A stretch of 64,000 nt of DNA from NCBI RefSeq assembly GCF_900110955.1, contig NZ_FOFR01000009.1, forward strand, positions 248,001 to 312,000. The letters are read 5' to 3'. Below are positions 20,445-28,900 of the stretch, piece by piece. A program made the position numbers and the translations under genes. Each line of letters begins with the position of its first letter. Position 1 is the stretch's first letter. The notes under the pieces are model-generated. The model made no database searches, was not told the DNA's origin, and worked only from the letters and a program-made list of their open reading frames with translations. The DNA comes from Lentzea xinjiangensis (GTDB lineage Bacteria; Actinomycetota; Actinomycetes; Mycobacteriales; Pseudonocardiaceae).

Positions 20445-20852
20445 ATGCGACTCGTGTCGCGCATTCTCCGCCCGCGCGTCGAGGCAACCGCGCACTGCGA
20501 CCTGCCCTGCGGCGTCTACGACCCGGCTCAGGCCCGCATCGAGGCCGAGTCGATCAAGGCGATCCAGGAGAAGTACCAGGCCAACGAGGACCCGGAGTTC
20601 CGGGAGCGCGCTGTCCTGATCAAGGAGCAGCGCAGCGAGCTCGTCAAGCACCACCTGTGGGTGCTGTGGACGGACTACTTCAAGCCGCCGCACTTCGAGA
20701 AGTACCCCGAGCTGCACGACCTCTTCAACCGCGCCACCAAGGCCGCGGGCGCGGCGGGCACCAAGGGGTCGATGGACCCGGCCGCCGGCCAGAACCTCCT
20801 CGACCTGATCGCGCAGATCGACAAGATCTTCTGGGAGACCAAGCAGGGCTGA
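20445..20852 (+). CDS. sodN: Nickel superoxide dismutase
   Basis: 135 residues. After a 16-residue propeptide (MRLVSRILRPRVEATA) the mature chain begins HCDLPCGVYD: His1, Cys2, Cys6 and Tyr9 form the nickel hook. The rest is the four-helix bundle of the hexamer. Dismutates superoxide in the cytosol. The ATG at 20445 has a GGGAGG site four bases upstream. A Nur (nickel) operator would be expected nearby, but I see no clear TTGCA-N5-TGCAA. Confidence 0.98.
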   Translation: MRLVSRILRPRVEATAHCDLPCGVYDPAQARIEAESIKAIQEKYQANEDPEFRERAVLIKEQRSELVKHHLWVLWTDYFKPPHFEKYPELHDLFNRATKAAGAAGTKGSMDPAAGQNLLDLIAQIDKIFWETKQG

Positions 20853-20869
20853 GCTCAACGCCCTGAAGA

Positions 20870-20910
20870 CGACACTGGCCTGCGAAAACTTCTTTCGCAG
20901 GCCAGCGTCG
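20870..20910 (+). terminator. Terminator of sodN
   Basis: CTGGCCTGCGAAA (20875-20887) pairs perfectly with TTTCGCAGGCCAG (20893-20905); GAC/GTC outside extends it past a small bulge. It stands about 20 bases after the stop codon. The remaining 200 bp to the next gene show nothing else. Confidence 0.8.
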
Positions 20911-21110
20911 TTCTGGTTCTTGAGGGGTTGCTCGACGGCTCCGGACGGCCCAGGTTCGTCCTATCACCAGTTCAGACCAGCCAATACGGCTCGCTGGCAA
21001 CCCTCCGGGTTGGTCGACGCCGTCAAGACGTCGAGCTGTCCGTGAGCCGGTAACCGAGCGCCGTGCCCAACTCGATCAGGCCAGCTACTTCAGCGCTCTG
21101 CCCGAGCCGG

Positions 21111-21698
21111 TTACGGCACCAAGTCAGCCAAGTCGACAGAGACACCAACGGGACCAGGTAGCACAACGTGCATGTCACCATCGCGCGGGATCACTGGCGT
21201 CCGGTCCCGGTAGATCCCGCCCACTAGCTCATAGGTTCGTACCGACGGCGCACGGCCGACCGAATGGAGTTCAACCGTCCAGAGATAGGGCACGCCGGCG
21301 TTGGCGTATCCGGCGACCTTCGTCTCCCGCTCGTGAGCACTGTTGCCCGGTGACCAAACCTCGACCGCCAGCACCAGCGCTGATGCAGGAAAGCTCGTAG
21401 CTACGGGCGGTGTGTTGAGTACCGCAACATCCGGGATCAACCCAGTGCGGATAGCAGTGGAGATCTCCACTGCTACTGCGGGTACCGCATGGAACCTGTC
21501 GTTACCCCTTAGCGCTTGCCGCAGGGCGAAGTACAGAGCGCCTGATGCGTGCTGATGAGGACCACCCGGCGCCGGAGACACGTGGTAGTAACCCCAGATC
21601 AGCTCAAGTCGAGATCCATCGGTGGGATGCTCGGCGGTCCGCCAGTCATCAACGGTGTGCGGACCGATCGGATGCGCGAAAGCGGCAGCGGCGGTCAC
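21111..21698 (-). CDS. Uma2-family (DUF820) putative endonuclease-fold protein
   Basis: 195 residues with the Uma2 PD-(D/E)xK-like core: TGLIPDVAVLN (Asp), LVLAVEVWSPGN (Glu...), RETKVAGYANAGVPYLWTVEL (Lys). Very common and expanded in actinobacteria and cyanobacteria; cellular role unknown. GTG start at 21698. Codon use is less GC-rich than neighbouring housekeeping genes, which fits an acquired or weakly expressed gene. Stands alone. Confidence 0.85.
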   Translation of the reverse strand: MTAAAAFAHPIGPHTVDDWRTAEHPTDGSRLELIWGYYHVSPAPGGPHQHASGALYFALRQALRGNDRFHAVPAVAVEISTAIRTGLIPDVAVLNTPPVATSFPASALVLAVEVWSPGNSAHERETKVAGYANAGVPYLWTVELHSVGRAPSVRTYELVGGIYRDRTPVIPRDGDMHVVLPGPVGVSVDLADLVP

Positions 21699-22227
21699 AC
21701 GCTCACCTCACCCTAGCAGAACGGCATGAGCGCATGGCAGACATGCCAGACGTTCCTGCTGACGCGCTTACCTTATCACCCCACCTGGCGATTTGACGAC
21801 GACACCACCTCTTAGCAGCTATTCCGGCCCAGTGAATTTTTGATCATAGGTTCAGCAGCTCAACCAGCTATCTGGTATCTGGGCTGGGCGCACCGAGCCC
21901 GCAGGCATCGTCCCGACGAGAATTCGATCTTGCACAGGGGCGAGAAGGTGTTTCCGCTTTGACACCGTGCCGCTGACGTGGTCGATCATGGCATCCCACG
22001 GGGATGCCGGTCGTGGCCTCGTCCGTTGCAGACAGTCCCGGTTACCTCGTCGGCGCCGAGGAGGGCCGCCGGGCCCGCTTGGAAACCCGAATAACACCTT
22101 CAGTGGATCAGGCTCCGCGATGGATGCGGAAACGAAGTACCAGCGCCCCCGGCAGGGGCCGCTCGCCGAAAGGCGCCGCTCCCCTGCCGGGGAAGCGGCG
22201 CCTTTTTCGTGAGCCCCGGACCGCGGC
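21699..22227. other. 529-bp intergenic region with an unexplained plus-strand transcript end
   Basis: No convincing protein gene. The plus-strand end carries the two overlapping hairpins and T-run at 22147-22208, which implies that something transcribed rightwards ends here. A small RNA starting within roughly 21900-22000 would fit; no known RNA family is recognisable to me. Confidence 0.4.
22147..22208 (+). terminator. Attenuator-like pair of competing hairpins with T-run
   Basis: Hairpin A: CCCCGGCAGGGG (22147-22158) pairs with CCCCTGCCGGGG (22181-22192), enclosing CGCC-GAAA-GGCG. Hairpin B: AGGCGCCGCT (22171-22180) pairs with AGCGGCGCCT (22194-22203), followed by TTTTT. B is an intrinsic terminator. 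A uses bases inside B and cannot coexist with it. Confidence 0.75.
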
Positions 22228-24885
22228 CTAAGCGGCGTCCGTCACCTCACCGACCACCTCGAACTCGACGCCGGTCGGCGCGATCCCCTGGAACCGCATC
22301 CGGAGCTGCTCGAGCCCCTCGGCCTCGGTGTCGGCGATCGTGGGCACCGAGAGCTCGAACGAGGTCTGCCCCGGCGGGAAGACCGCGTAGACGCCGTACT
22401 GTGTGGAGGACAGCGGCCGGGACGGCAGCGCCTCCTCGCCGGAGTTCTCCAGCAGCCAGGCCGGGTCGACGTCCGTCGTGGACAGCTCGGTGGCGCCGGT
22501 GGGCGGCACCGGCAGCCCGACGAGCACGTACGCGGAGTCGACCGCCTCGGACAACGTGAAGGTCCACTTCAGCGTGCCGCCCTCCGCGACGCTCCCGGCG
22601 GCCGGGGTCACGGTCAGCTTCGGTGCCGGCTCGTCGTCGCGCACCAGCAGCCCGCCGACCGCGGCGCCGACGAAGGCGTTGGAGATCGCCTGCACCGCGA
22701 CGGGAAGGGTGACGTCGCCGTTCCACTTCGTGTTGGAGGTGAAGGTCACCGGCACCTCGGTGCGGTTCTCGCCGGGGTTCAGCGTCACGAGCTTCGTGAC
22801 GGGCTGGTTGTCCGGGGTGCGGTAGAAGAGGCGGATGACGCGCGTGCCGTTGCCGCCGGCGGTGACCGCGATGTTGTGGGTGTGGGTGCCCGAGTCGCCC
22901 TCGTCGACCGCCGTCACGGTGGCGTCGACGCGAGGCAGCCGGGTCGGCAGGACGGGGACGAGGCCCTCCCTCCAGCCGTGCGCGTCGATCAGCCACGCCT
23001 CGCCGGACGCCGACTCGGGAACCAGCTCCAGCGAGGCGACCCGGCCGAGGCCCTCGGACAGCGGGACCCGGACCTCCTGCGCCCACGAGGCGCTCAGCCG
23101 CGCGGTGCCGGGCAGGCCGGTGACGGACACCGAGCCGAGCGGGTGCTTCTGCCCGCTGTCGTCGGTGACCGAGACGCCGAACCTCGTCGCGGGAGCGTTC
23201 GGCGGAACCGCCAGGCGCAGCGCCAGTTCGCGGGAACCGTGCAGCGACACCGGTTCGGCGGGGGTGACCACGGCCGCTTGGCCCGCCTCCGACCACTTCA
23301 GGGCGACCGCCACGCGTTCGGGCTGCGACGAGGCGTAGCGGAAGCTGACGAAGTGCGGCGAGCGGTGAGTGCCGCAGACGCCCGAGGGGTCGGTCGGGAC
23401 CTGCTGGCACACCCGTGCGCTGCCGGACGCGCCGGTGGAGGGGTTCGGCACGACGAACGGTTTGCGCGCGCCGCCGACCGCGTGCGACAGGACGCGGGCC
23501 GGATCGGCCGACGGGGCGCGGACGCCCGAGCCGTCGAGCAGCGGCAGCACCGAGGAGTCGCGGGCGAGGAACAGGCGCGCGGACGCCGCGATGTAGGTGG
23601 CGCCGGCGGCCTGTTGCTGGTCCGCGGTCAGCCGGGTCGGGGTGCCGGGCGTGCAGACCGGGTCCGGCGGCTGTCCGGGCGAGAAGTCGTCGAACGCCGG
23701 CGCCTCCGCCTGGCCGGGCGTCCACTCGCTGTTGAAGTAGTTGTGGTTCGCGCCGATCATGTACAGCGCGCTGTGCAGCGCCTCGCCGCGGCTCAGGCCG
23801 CGCGTCTGGTCGAGGAACATCTGGCCCTGCAGGTCGGCCACGTCGCCGTCGCACCCCGGCAGGAACGTCACCGACGGCACGTCCGGGGCCGGGTTGTGGC
23901 CGAAGATCGTGGGGCCGATCAGCACGTCACCGCGGATGTTCCAGCGCACCGGGCCGGTGAAGCCGGTGTCGCCGGCCGGTGGGGTGGTGCTGTCGATCGC
24001 GGCGCGGTTGACGCCCTCGCCGCCGCGCGAGTGGCCGACCAGCAGCACCTCGGACATGTCGGCGGGCGCGGCTTCGACGACCTCGGGCGCCCCTTCGCCG
24101 CCCGCTGACCAGTCCGCCCACTTCGCGAGGTGGTGGCGCACCAGCGACGAGCGCCCCTGCGCGCCCGCGTCGACGGTCCGCGCGTCCTGGGCGTTGATGC
24201 CGTTGGCGGAGATCGACACCGTCACGTAGCCCTGCGAGGCGAGCAGCTCCTGCGCCTTCAGGTAGCCGCGGTGGCTCGGCACGGCGGTCAGGCCGTCGCG
24301 GCACGGCCAGTCGATGGTGACCTGGTTGGGGTTCGTCTTGCTGTAGCAGGTGAAGTGCCTGCCGTGCAGGAACAGCGCGAGCGGCCGCTTGCCCGGCGCC
24401 CCCCGGGGTGCGACGACGACGGCCTCCATCTCGACGGGGACCGCGTACTCGGGCAGCGTGACCGGGTCGAGCCGGTACTCGCCGCGGGTGGTGGTGTACG
24501 GGCCCGGCGTGCCGGGGTCCACCTCGGCCTCCGGCTGCGGCGCCGGCGGCGCGGGCACGGCCAGCGGGGCCGGCGACGTCTCGACGACGTCCACCCGCTT
24601 GCCCGCCGACCGCACCTGGAGCGCGGCGGGGTTCTTGAGCGGCGCCCTCAGCGTGAACGTGCGGAGGTTCGCCGACTCCCGGGCGAGGCCCAGGAAGGTG
24701 TCGCCCTCCCAGAACTCGACGCCGGCGTCCGACAACGGGATCGGCGCGGGAGCGGTCCAGCGGATCACGTCCCCGGCGACGGTCCAGCCGGGGCTCGACG
24801 GTGGTGGCGGTGCGGCCGACGCGGGCAGCGCCGGTATGACCGCGGTCAGCAGAACGGGTATCAACAGCGCGACTGTGCGACGCAT
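22228..24885 (-). CDS. Large secreted alpha/beta hydrolase with C-terminal beta-domain
   Basis: 885 residues. Sec signal peptide (MRRTVALLIPVLLTAVIPALPASAA). After a proline-rich stretch comes an alpha/beta-hydrolase core: ALFLHGRHF (oxyanion region) and LLVGHSRGGEGVNRAA with nucleophile Ser in G-H-S-R-G; HNYFNSEW may supply the His. Residues about 680-885 look like one or two Calx-beta-type sandwich domains (DEGDSGTHTHNIAVTAGG, VRDDEPAPKLTVTPAAGSVAEGG). The substrate is unknown; a polymer or ester in the environment is likely. The ATG at 24885 follows GAGGGGGA. Upstream operator candidate at 24981-25003. Confidence 0.85.
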   Translation of the reverse strand: MRRTVALLIPVLLTAVIPALPASAAPPPPSSPGWTVAGDVIRWTAPAPIPLSDAGVEFWEGDTFLGLARESANLRTFTLRAPLKNPAALQVRSAGKRVDVVETSPAPLAVPAPPAPQPEAEVDPGTPGPYTTTRGEYRLDPVTLPEYAVPVEMEAVVVAPRGAPGKRPLALFLHGRHFTCYSKTNPNQVTIDWPCRDGLTAVPSHRGYLKAQELLASQGYVTVSISANGINAQDARTVDAGAQGRSSLVRHHLAKWADWSAGGEGAPEVVEAAPADMSEVLLVGHSRGGEGVNRAAIDSTTPPAGDTGFTGPVRWNIRGDVLIGPTIFGHNPAPDVPSVTFLPGCDGDVADLQGQMFLDQTRGLSRGEALHSALYMIGANHNYFNSEWTPGQAEAPAFDDFSPGQPPDPVCTPGTPTRLTADQQQAAGATYIAASARLFLARDSSVLPLLDGSGVRAPSADPARVLSHAVGGARKPFVVPNPSTGASGSARVCQQVPTDPSGVCGTHRSPHFVSFRYASSQPERVAVALKWSEAGQAAVVTPAEPVSLHGSRELALRLAVPPNAPATRFGVSVTDDSGQKHPLGSVSVTGLPGTARLSASWAQEVRVPLSEGLGRVASLELVPESASGEAWLIDAHGWREGLVPVLPTRLPRVDATVTAVDEGDSGTHTHNIAVTAGGNGTRVIRLFYRTPDNQPVTKLVTLNPGENRTEVPVTFTSNTKWNGDVTLPVAVQAISNAFVGAAVGGLLVRDDEPAPKLTVTPAAGSVAEGGTLKWTFTLSEAVDSAYVLVGLPVPPTGATELSTTDVDPAWLLENSGEEALPSRPLSSTQYGVYAVFPPGQTSFELSVPTIADTEAEGLEQLRMRFQGIAPTGVEFEVVGEVTDAA

Positions 24886-24980
24886 GTGCGGGTCCCCCTC
24901 GGAAAGGACGATCCATTCCGTTCTAGCGGCACCACACAGTTCACGCACCGATTCCGGGCGCAATCCGCCAAACAAAACCA

Positions 24981-25003
24981 GGACTAGACCGCAGTACTAG
25001 TCC
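24981..25003. promoter_or_regulatory. Operator candidate: GGACTAG-N9-CTAGTCC
   Basis: Perfect 7-bp inverted arms about 100 bp upstream of the secreted hydrolase. On the minus strand the right part contains GGTCTAGTCC, one mismatch from the GGTCTAGACC core of DasR/GntR-type operators. Regulator not in the window; assignment is tentative. Confidence 0.4.
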
Positions 25004-25135
25004 ATTCGGCCTGGCTGTCAGACGGATGACGGGTTGACGCAGCTCACGAAGCCTGTCCCATGACGCGGGAAATTGATCGGGAGCACAGCGCGACGTCCTG
25101 CGAAATCAATTTGCCCGAGCGCGGGCGCGGGGCCG

Positions 25136-25297
25136 TCACCGGCCTCTGAAGTCGGTGTCCCACTCGTTCTGGCTCAGCTTGTTCCACGTCGAGGTCAGCT
25201 CCGTGCGGATGCGCGCGACGCGGACACCGAAGGCCTCGCGGATCTCTCGGGCGTCAACCTCGTCCGGGGAGCCGTGGTCGGGGTGCTCGGTGGTCAT
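25136..25297 (-). CDS. Small charged hypothetical protein (53 residues)
   Basis: ATG at 25297 encodes an acidic N-terminal half (TTEHPDHGSPDEVDAREIREAFG) and a C-terminus ending WNKLSQNEWDTDFRGR. GC-rich third positions and the WNxLSxxEWDxDFR tail look like real coding sequence. I do not recognise a family. It is divergent from the phosphatase gene at 25366. Confidence 0.5.
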   Translation of the reverse strand: MTTEHPDHGSPDEVDAREIREAFGVRVARIRTELTSTWNKLSQNEWDTDFRGR

Positions 25298-25365
25298 GGC
25301 CCTGCGGATACCTCCGGGACGGACACCTCCAAACGTGGCGGCGGTCACTCCTTAGGATCGAACGG

Positions 25366-25962
25366 GTGAGCACCCACCTCTACCTGCTGCGCCACGGCCA
25401 GACCGAGTGGTCCGAGAGCGGCAGGCACACGGGACGCACTGACATCGAGCTGACGCCCGAGGGCGAGCAGCAGGCACGCCGGGCGGGCGCCACGCTCGCC
25501 CGGCTGAGGGGCACGGACCAGGCCCCGGCGCTCGTCCTGACGAGTCCGCGGCGCAGAGCGACCAGGACGGCCGAGCTGGCCGGGCTGGAGATCTCGGCGA
25601 CGACCGAGGACCTCGCCGAGTGGGACTACGGCGACTACGAGGGCATCACCACGCCGCAGATCCGCGAGCGCGTGCCGGGGTGGACGGTGTGGTCGCACCC
25701 GATGCCGAACGGGGAGACGCACGCGGAGGTGCAGGACCGGGCCCGCAAGGTGCTCGCCGAGGTGCGCAAGATCCTGCCCGGCGGCGACGTGGTGCTGGTC
25801 GGGCACGGGCACTTCAGCCGCGTGCTGATCGCGGCGTGGCTGGGCCTCGCCCCCGACCAGGGCGTCCACTTCGGACTGGACCCGGCGGGCACCTGCCAGC
25901 TCGGCGACGAGCGGGGCGACCCGCAGGTGCGCAGGCTGAACGTGCCTGCCTGGGAGGCGTGA
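25366..25962 (+). CDS. Histidine phosphatase family protein (phosphoglycerate mutase-like)
   Basis: 198 residues. LYLLRHGQTEWSESGRHTGRTDIELTPEG carries the phospho-acceptor RHG motif at about residues 8-12; the second catalytic His is in VVLVGHGHFSRVL. Acid phosphatase-like members of this branch hydrolyse phosphate esters; the substrate is unknown. GTG start. The stop overlaps the next gene's ATG (TGATG), so it is coupled with the acetyltransferase. Confidence 0.92.
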   Translation: MSTHLYLLRHGQTEWSESGRHTGRTDIELTPEGEQQARRAGATLARLRGTDQAPALVLTSPRRRATRTAELAGLEISATTEDLAEWDYGDYEGITTPQIRERVPGWTVWSHPMPNGETHAEVQDRARKVLAEVRKILPGGDVVLVGHGHFSRVLIAAWLGLAPDQGVHFGLDPAGTCQLGDERGDPQVRRLNVPAWEA

Positions 25963-26435
25963 TGATCCGCCGGGTGGAACCGCGTGACGTCGACGCGGTC
26001 GTGCAGCTCGTGCACGAGCTGGCGCTCTACGAACGAGCGCCGGAGCAGTGCCACCTCACCGCGGAGCAGTTGCACACCGCGCTGTTCGGTGACAGCCCGG
26101 CGCTGTTCGGGCACGTGGCCGAAGTGGACGGTCAGGTCGTCGGCATCGCCTTGTGGTTCCTCAACTTCTCGACGTGGGACGGCGTGCACGGCATCTACCT
26201 CGAAGACCTCTACGTCACGCCGGACCAGCGCGGCAACGGCATCGGCAGGAAGCTGCTGGAGGCACTTGCCCAGGAGTGCGTGGCCAAGGGCTACACGCGC
26301 TTCCAGTGGTGGGTTCTCAACTGGAACGAGCCGAGCATCGGCTTCTACACCAAGCTCGGCGCCGTCCCGATGGACGAGTGGACGGTGATGCGGGTGTCCG
26401 GCGAGGCGCTGCGGGAGCTGGCCGCCGGCCGCTGA
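25962..26435 (+). CDS. GNAT N-acetyltransferase, diamine (spermidine) acetyltransferase-like
   Basis: 157 residues resembling the SAT1-like branch: MIRRVEPRDVDAVVQLVHELALYERAPEQC, ALWFLNFSTWDGVHGIYLEDLYVTP, acetyl-CoA loop DQRGNGIGRKLLEAL and WWVLNWNEPSIGFYTKLGA. The FLNFSTW-G-GIYLEDLYV block is typical of diamine/thialysine acetyltransferases. GGGAGG site before the ATG. A polyamine or amino acid amine is a plausible substrate. Confidence 0.88.
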   Translation: MIRRVEPRDVDAVVQLVHELALYERAPEQCHLTAEQLHTALFGDSPALFGHVAEVDGQVVGIALWFLNFSTWDGVHGIYLEDLYVTPDQRGNGIGRKLLEALAQECVAKGYTRFQWWVLNWNEPSIGFYTKLGAVPMDEWTVMRVSGEALRELAAGR

Positions 26436-26561
26436 AGGTTGACGGAAGGTCTCGAAAGGCTCACGAATCCGCTATTCCACACGGGACGGGTCCGCCGTGC
26501 TGGCAGCGTCCCCGCTCGCCGATCCCCCGGCACCCAGCAAGCGTGGAAAGAAGGAAAGATC

Positions 26562-26975
26562 GTGGGCACTGACCCGACCACCGTCGACCCGGCCTCGACC
26601 GGCATCGGCATCTTCGGCGTGATCCTCTACGTGGCGTTCCTCGTGTTCGCCGTCGTCGTGATGTGGAAGGTCTTCACCAAGGCCGGTCAGCCGGGCTGGG
26701 CGGCGATCATCCCGTTCTACAACATCTACGTGTGGCTGAAGGTCGCCGGCCGTCCTGGCTGGTGGCTGATCCTGATGCTGATCCCGATCGTGAACATCGT
26801 CATGTCGGTCATCGTGTCGATCGACATCGCGAAGTCCTTCGCCAAGGACGCGGTGTTCGGCGTCGTCGGCCTGTGGCTGTTCAGCCTGATCGGCTACGCG
26901 ATCCTCGCGTTCGGCGGCGCGCAGTACCGCGGCCCGGCCGCGCTGGCGGGCCAGCAGGCCGCTTACCGGGGCTGA
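26562..26975 (+). CDS. DUF5684-type small membrane protein
   Basis: 137 residues with about four hydrophobic segments. AGQPGWAAIIPFYNIYVWLKVAGRPGWW and LIPIVNIVMSVIVSIDIAKSFAKDAVFGVVGL match the DUF5684 pattern (GxxGWxxxIPxYNxYxxxK). The GTG at 26562 follows AAGGAAAG; an upstream in-frame ATG has poorer codon use. Function unknown. A good terminator follows. Confidence 0.8.
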   Translation: MGTDPTTVDPASTGIGIFGVILYVAFLVFAVVVMWKVFTKAGQPGWAAIIPFYNIYVWLKVAGRPGWWLILMLIPIVNIVMSVIVSIDIAKSFAKDAVFGVVGLWLFSLIGYAILAFGGAQYRGPAALAGQQAAYRG

Positions 26976-26993
26976 CCCCGGTCGCGCACGTCC

Positions 26994-27035
26994 AGGCCGG
27001 GCCGGAACCACCCCCTGTGGCTTCCGGCCCGGCCT
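26994..27035 (+). terminator. Terminator of the DUF5684 gene
   Basis: AGGCCGGGCCGGAA (26994-27007) pairs perfectly with TTCCGGCCCGGCCT (27022-27035); 14-bp stem, then TTCG. Confidence 0.75.
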
Positions 27036-27071
27036 TCGTGCTGTCCGGGGTGGTCGGACGGCGGGTGGTTG

Positions 27072-27153
27072 GACACCAAGGCGACCAGACACCGAAGTGG
27101 TCAGACGCCAAAGCGACCAGAAACCCGGAGCGACCAGACATCCGGAGCGGTCA
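27072..27153. repeat. Five imperfect 16-17 bp tandem repeats
   Basis: Units start at 27072, 27088, 27104, 27120 and 27137, consensus GACRCCRAAGYGRYCA. GCGACCA and (G)TGGTCA/CGGTCA endings alternate between units. The last unit contains the stop codon of the methyltransferase gene (27151-27153). Confidence 0.7.
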
Positions 27154-27963
27154 GACGAGGCCGACCGCGCCGTAGGTCGAGGAGTCGGCCTCGGCGGACG
27201 CCCCGGGCAGCTCACCGTCCGCGCGCCAGTGGGCGGCGAGCACCAGCCCCGGCTCCAGCAGCCGCAGGCCGCAGAGGAACTCCTCCACGTCCTGCTTGGA
27301 CCGCGGCACGAGCGCCGACCCCATGTCGTCCGCGAGCTCGACGAGCTGCTGCACGAGCTGCGGCTCGACGTCCCTGGTCAGGTGGGTGAGCGCCAGGACG
27401 CTGTCCTCGCACAACGCGGCGCGGTAGCGCGCCACGACGCCGGCGGGCTCGTCGACGACGTACGGGAGGATGCCGACCATCAGCACCGCGGTCGGCCGGG
27501 TGAAGTCGATGAGCCGGCGCGTCTCGGGGTGCCGCAGCACGGCGCCGACGTCGGCGATGTCGGAGTGCACGATGGCGGCGTTGAGGTTGTCCCGCAGCAT
27601 CGTGCGCGCGTGGGCGACGGTGACCGGGTCGTGGTCGACGTAGACGACGCTGCACGACGGGTCGATGGACTGCGCCGCCTCGTGGACGTTGCCCGCGGTC
27701 GGGATGCCGCTGCCCAGGTCGAGGAACTGGCGGATGCCGTGCTCCTCGACGCACAGCCGGACCACGCGGCGGGAGAACGACCTGATCGTGCGGGCCATCT
27801 CGGCCACGGGGAACTTCTTGATGGTCTCCTCGGCCACCTCGCGGTCAACCGCGAAGTTGTGCGCTCCACCGAGGTAGTAGTCGAAGAGGCGAGCGACGTT
27901 CGGGCGTTCGGAACCGCCGTGTGCCGTCACCCGCGTCGAGCCGTCCTGCACTGCGCACCTCAC
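27151..27963 (-). CDS. SAM-dependent methyltransferase, DUF574 family
   Basis: About 270 residues of the actinobacterial Methyltransf_19/DUF574 group: NVARLFDYYLGGAHNFAVDRE is the family signature, FLDLGSGIPTAGNVHEAA the SAM-binding loop and VVYVDHDPVTVAHART the acidic loop. These proteins are highly duplicated in actinomycetes and have no settled substrate. The GTG at 27963 is chosen; GTG at 27948 is also possible. Single gene. Confidence 0.88.
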   Translation of the reverse strand: MRCAVQDGSTRVTAHGGSERPNVARLFDYYLGGAHNFAVDREVAEETIKKFPVAEMARTIRSFSRRVVRLCVEEHGIRQFLDLGSGIPTAGNVHEAAQSIDPSCSVVYVDHDPVTVAHARTMLRDNLNAAIVHSDIADVGAVLRHPETRRLIDFTRPTAVLMVGILPYVVDEPAGVVARYRAALCEDSVLALTHLTRDVEPQLVQQLVELADDMGSALVPRSKQDVEEFLCGLRLLEPGLVLAAHWRADGELPGASAEADSSTYGAVGLV

Positions 27964-28048
27964 CCTGCTCCCGAGCGGCGCGAACGCTGGCAGCACGGTA
28001 ACCGGCTACTCCGTTCGTGTCCATCCACCATTCGTGAACACGCAGGGT

Positions 28049-28078
28049 GATGGCCCCCGGCCGGAGCCGGGGGCCATC
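28049..28078 (-). terminator. Terminator of the secreted protease gene
   Basis: GATGGCCCCCGGC (28049-28061), loop CGGA, GCCGGGGGCCATC (28066-28078): perfect 13-bp stem about 30 bases after the protease stop. Confidence 0.75.
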
Positions 28079-28107
28079 GCAGGGTTGAAGCTGGTGGAGC
28101 GGGGTGG

Positions 28108-28818
28108 TCAGACGCCCGCGTACTGGCGGATCCAGGAGCGGTAGACGCCGACGTGGGTGTAGTTGGACCGCGTCGAACGGTCCGACGTCGAGGCGACGCC
28201 GACCTGACGGCCGTTGGAGAACATCGGGCCGCCCGAGTCGCCACCGGCGGCGATGCCGTCGACGCGCGTGACGGCCACCGCGGTGCCGCCGCGGTAGTCA
28301 CGGCCGTTGACCGACGTGACGCGGGTGTTCGCGACCTTCAGGTAGCGCGACTGGCAGTTGATCTCCGGCTGGTTGGTGCAGGTCGCGCCCCAGCCGTAGA
28401 GCTGCACGGTGTTGCCGTTGGCCACGTCCGACGTCGTGCCGAGCGGGGAGAACGGCGCGGTCAGCGTCGTGCCGACCCGCGCCAGCGCGAGGTCCGCCGA
28501 CGGGTGCTTGATGATCTGGGTGGCCGTGACGAGCTGGCCACCGGAGGTCTGGTCCAGGCTGCCCGCGCGGAAGGTGTAGGTGCCGCTGCCGGACACGCAG
28601 TGCTCAGCGGTCAGGATCCACTGAGGCGCGATCTTCGTGGCCGAGCAGTTCTCCCGGCCGTTGAAGAACAGGCGGGCGGCGTAGGGGAAGTTCTGGGCGT
28701 AGCTGCCGCCGATGATCATCGGCGACATGCCGGGCTCCTCCGGAGCCGCTGTCGCGGTGGCAGGAGCGAGGGAGAGCGCCGCCAGGAAGGCGCCCGCGAT
28801 CGCGGTCATCAAACGCAT
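28108..28818 (-). CDS. Secreted trypsin-like serine protease (S1)
   Basis: 236 residues. Signal peptide MRLMTAIAGAFLAALSLAPATATA, short propeptide, then IIGGSYAQNFPYAARLF as mature N-terminus. Catalytic triad visible: TAEHC (His), SADLALARV (Asp), GDSGGP (Ser). Cys pairs (ENCSATK/AEHC, TNQPEINCQ) indicate disulfides. Resembles Streptomyces trypsin-like and snapalysin-type secreted proteases in size. Specificity pocket not assigned. Confidence 0.92.
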   Translation of the reverse strand: MRLMTAIAGAFLAALSLAPATATAAPEEPGMSPMIIGGSYAQNFPYAARLFFNGRENCSATKIAPQWILTAEHCVSGSGTYTFRAGSLDQTSGGQLVTATQIIKHPSADLALARVGTTLTAPFSPLGTTSDVANGNTVQLYGWGATCTNQPEINCQSRYLKVANTRVTSVNGRDYRGGTAVAVTRVDGIAAGGDSGGPMFSNGRQVGVASTSDRSTRSNYTHVGVYRSWIRQYAGV

Positions 28819-28900
28819 GGTTGGTCACCTCGTGAGTGCAGGGAGTGGTTAAGCAACCACGCACAGCTTCACTCGGTCGTGTGAGTCTGGCCACCCTCCG

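Noticed and set aside
22147..22208. 6C-type actinobacterial RNA
   Set aside because: The loops have only four or five consecutive C residues in the required places and the overall fold differs, so I cannot support the family name.
21967..22212. Small plus-strand frame running into the attenuator-like hairpins
   Set aside because: Translation is low-complexity, no ribosome-binding site, and the frame extends through the terminator; an RNA is more likely.
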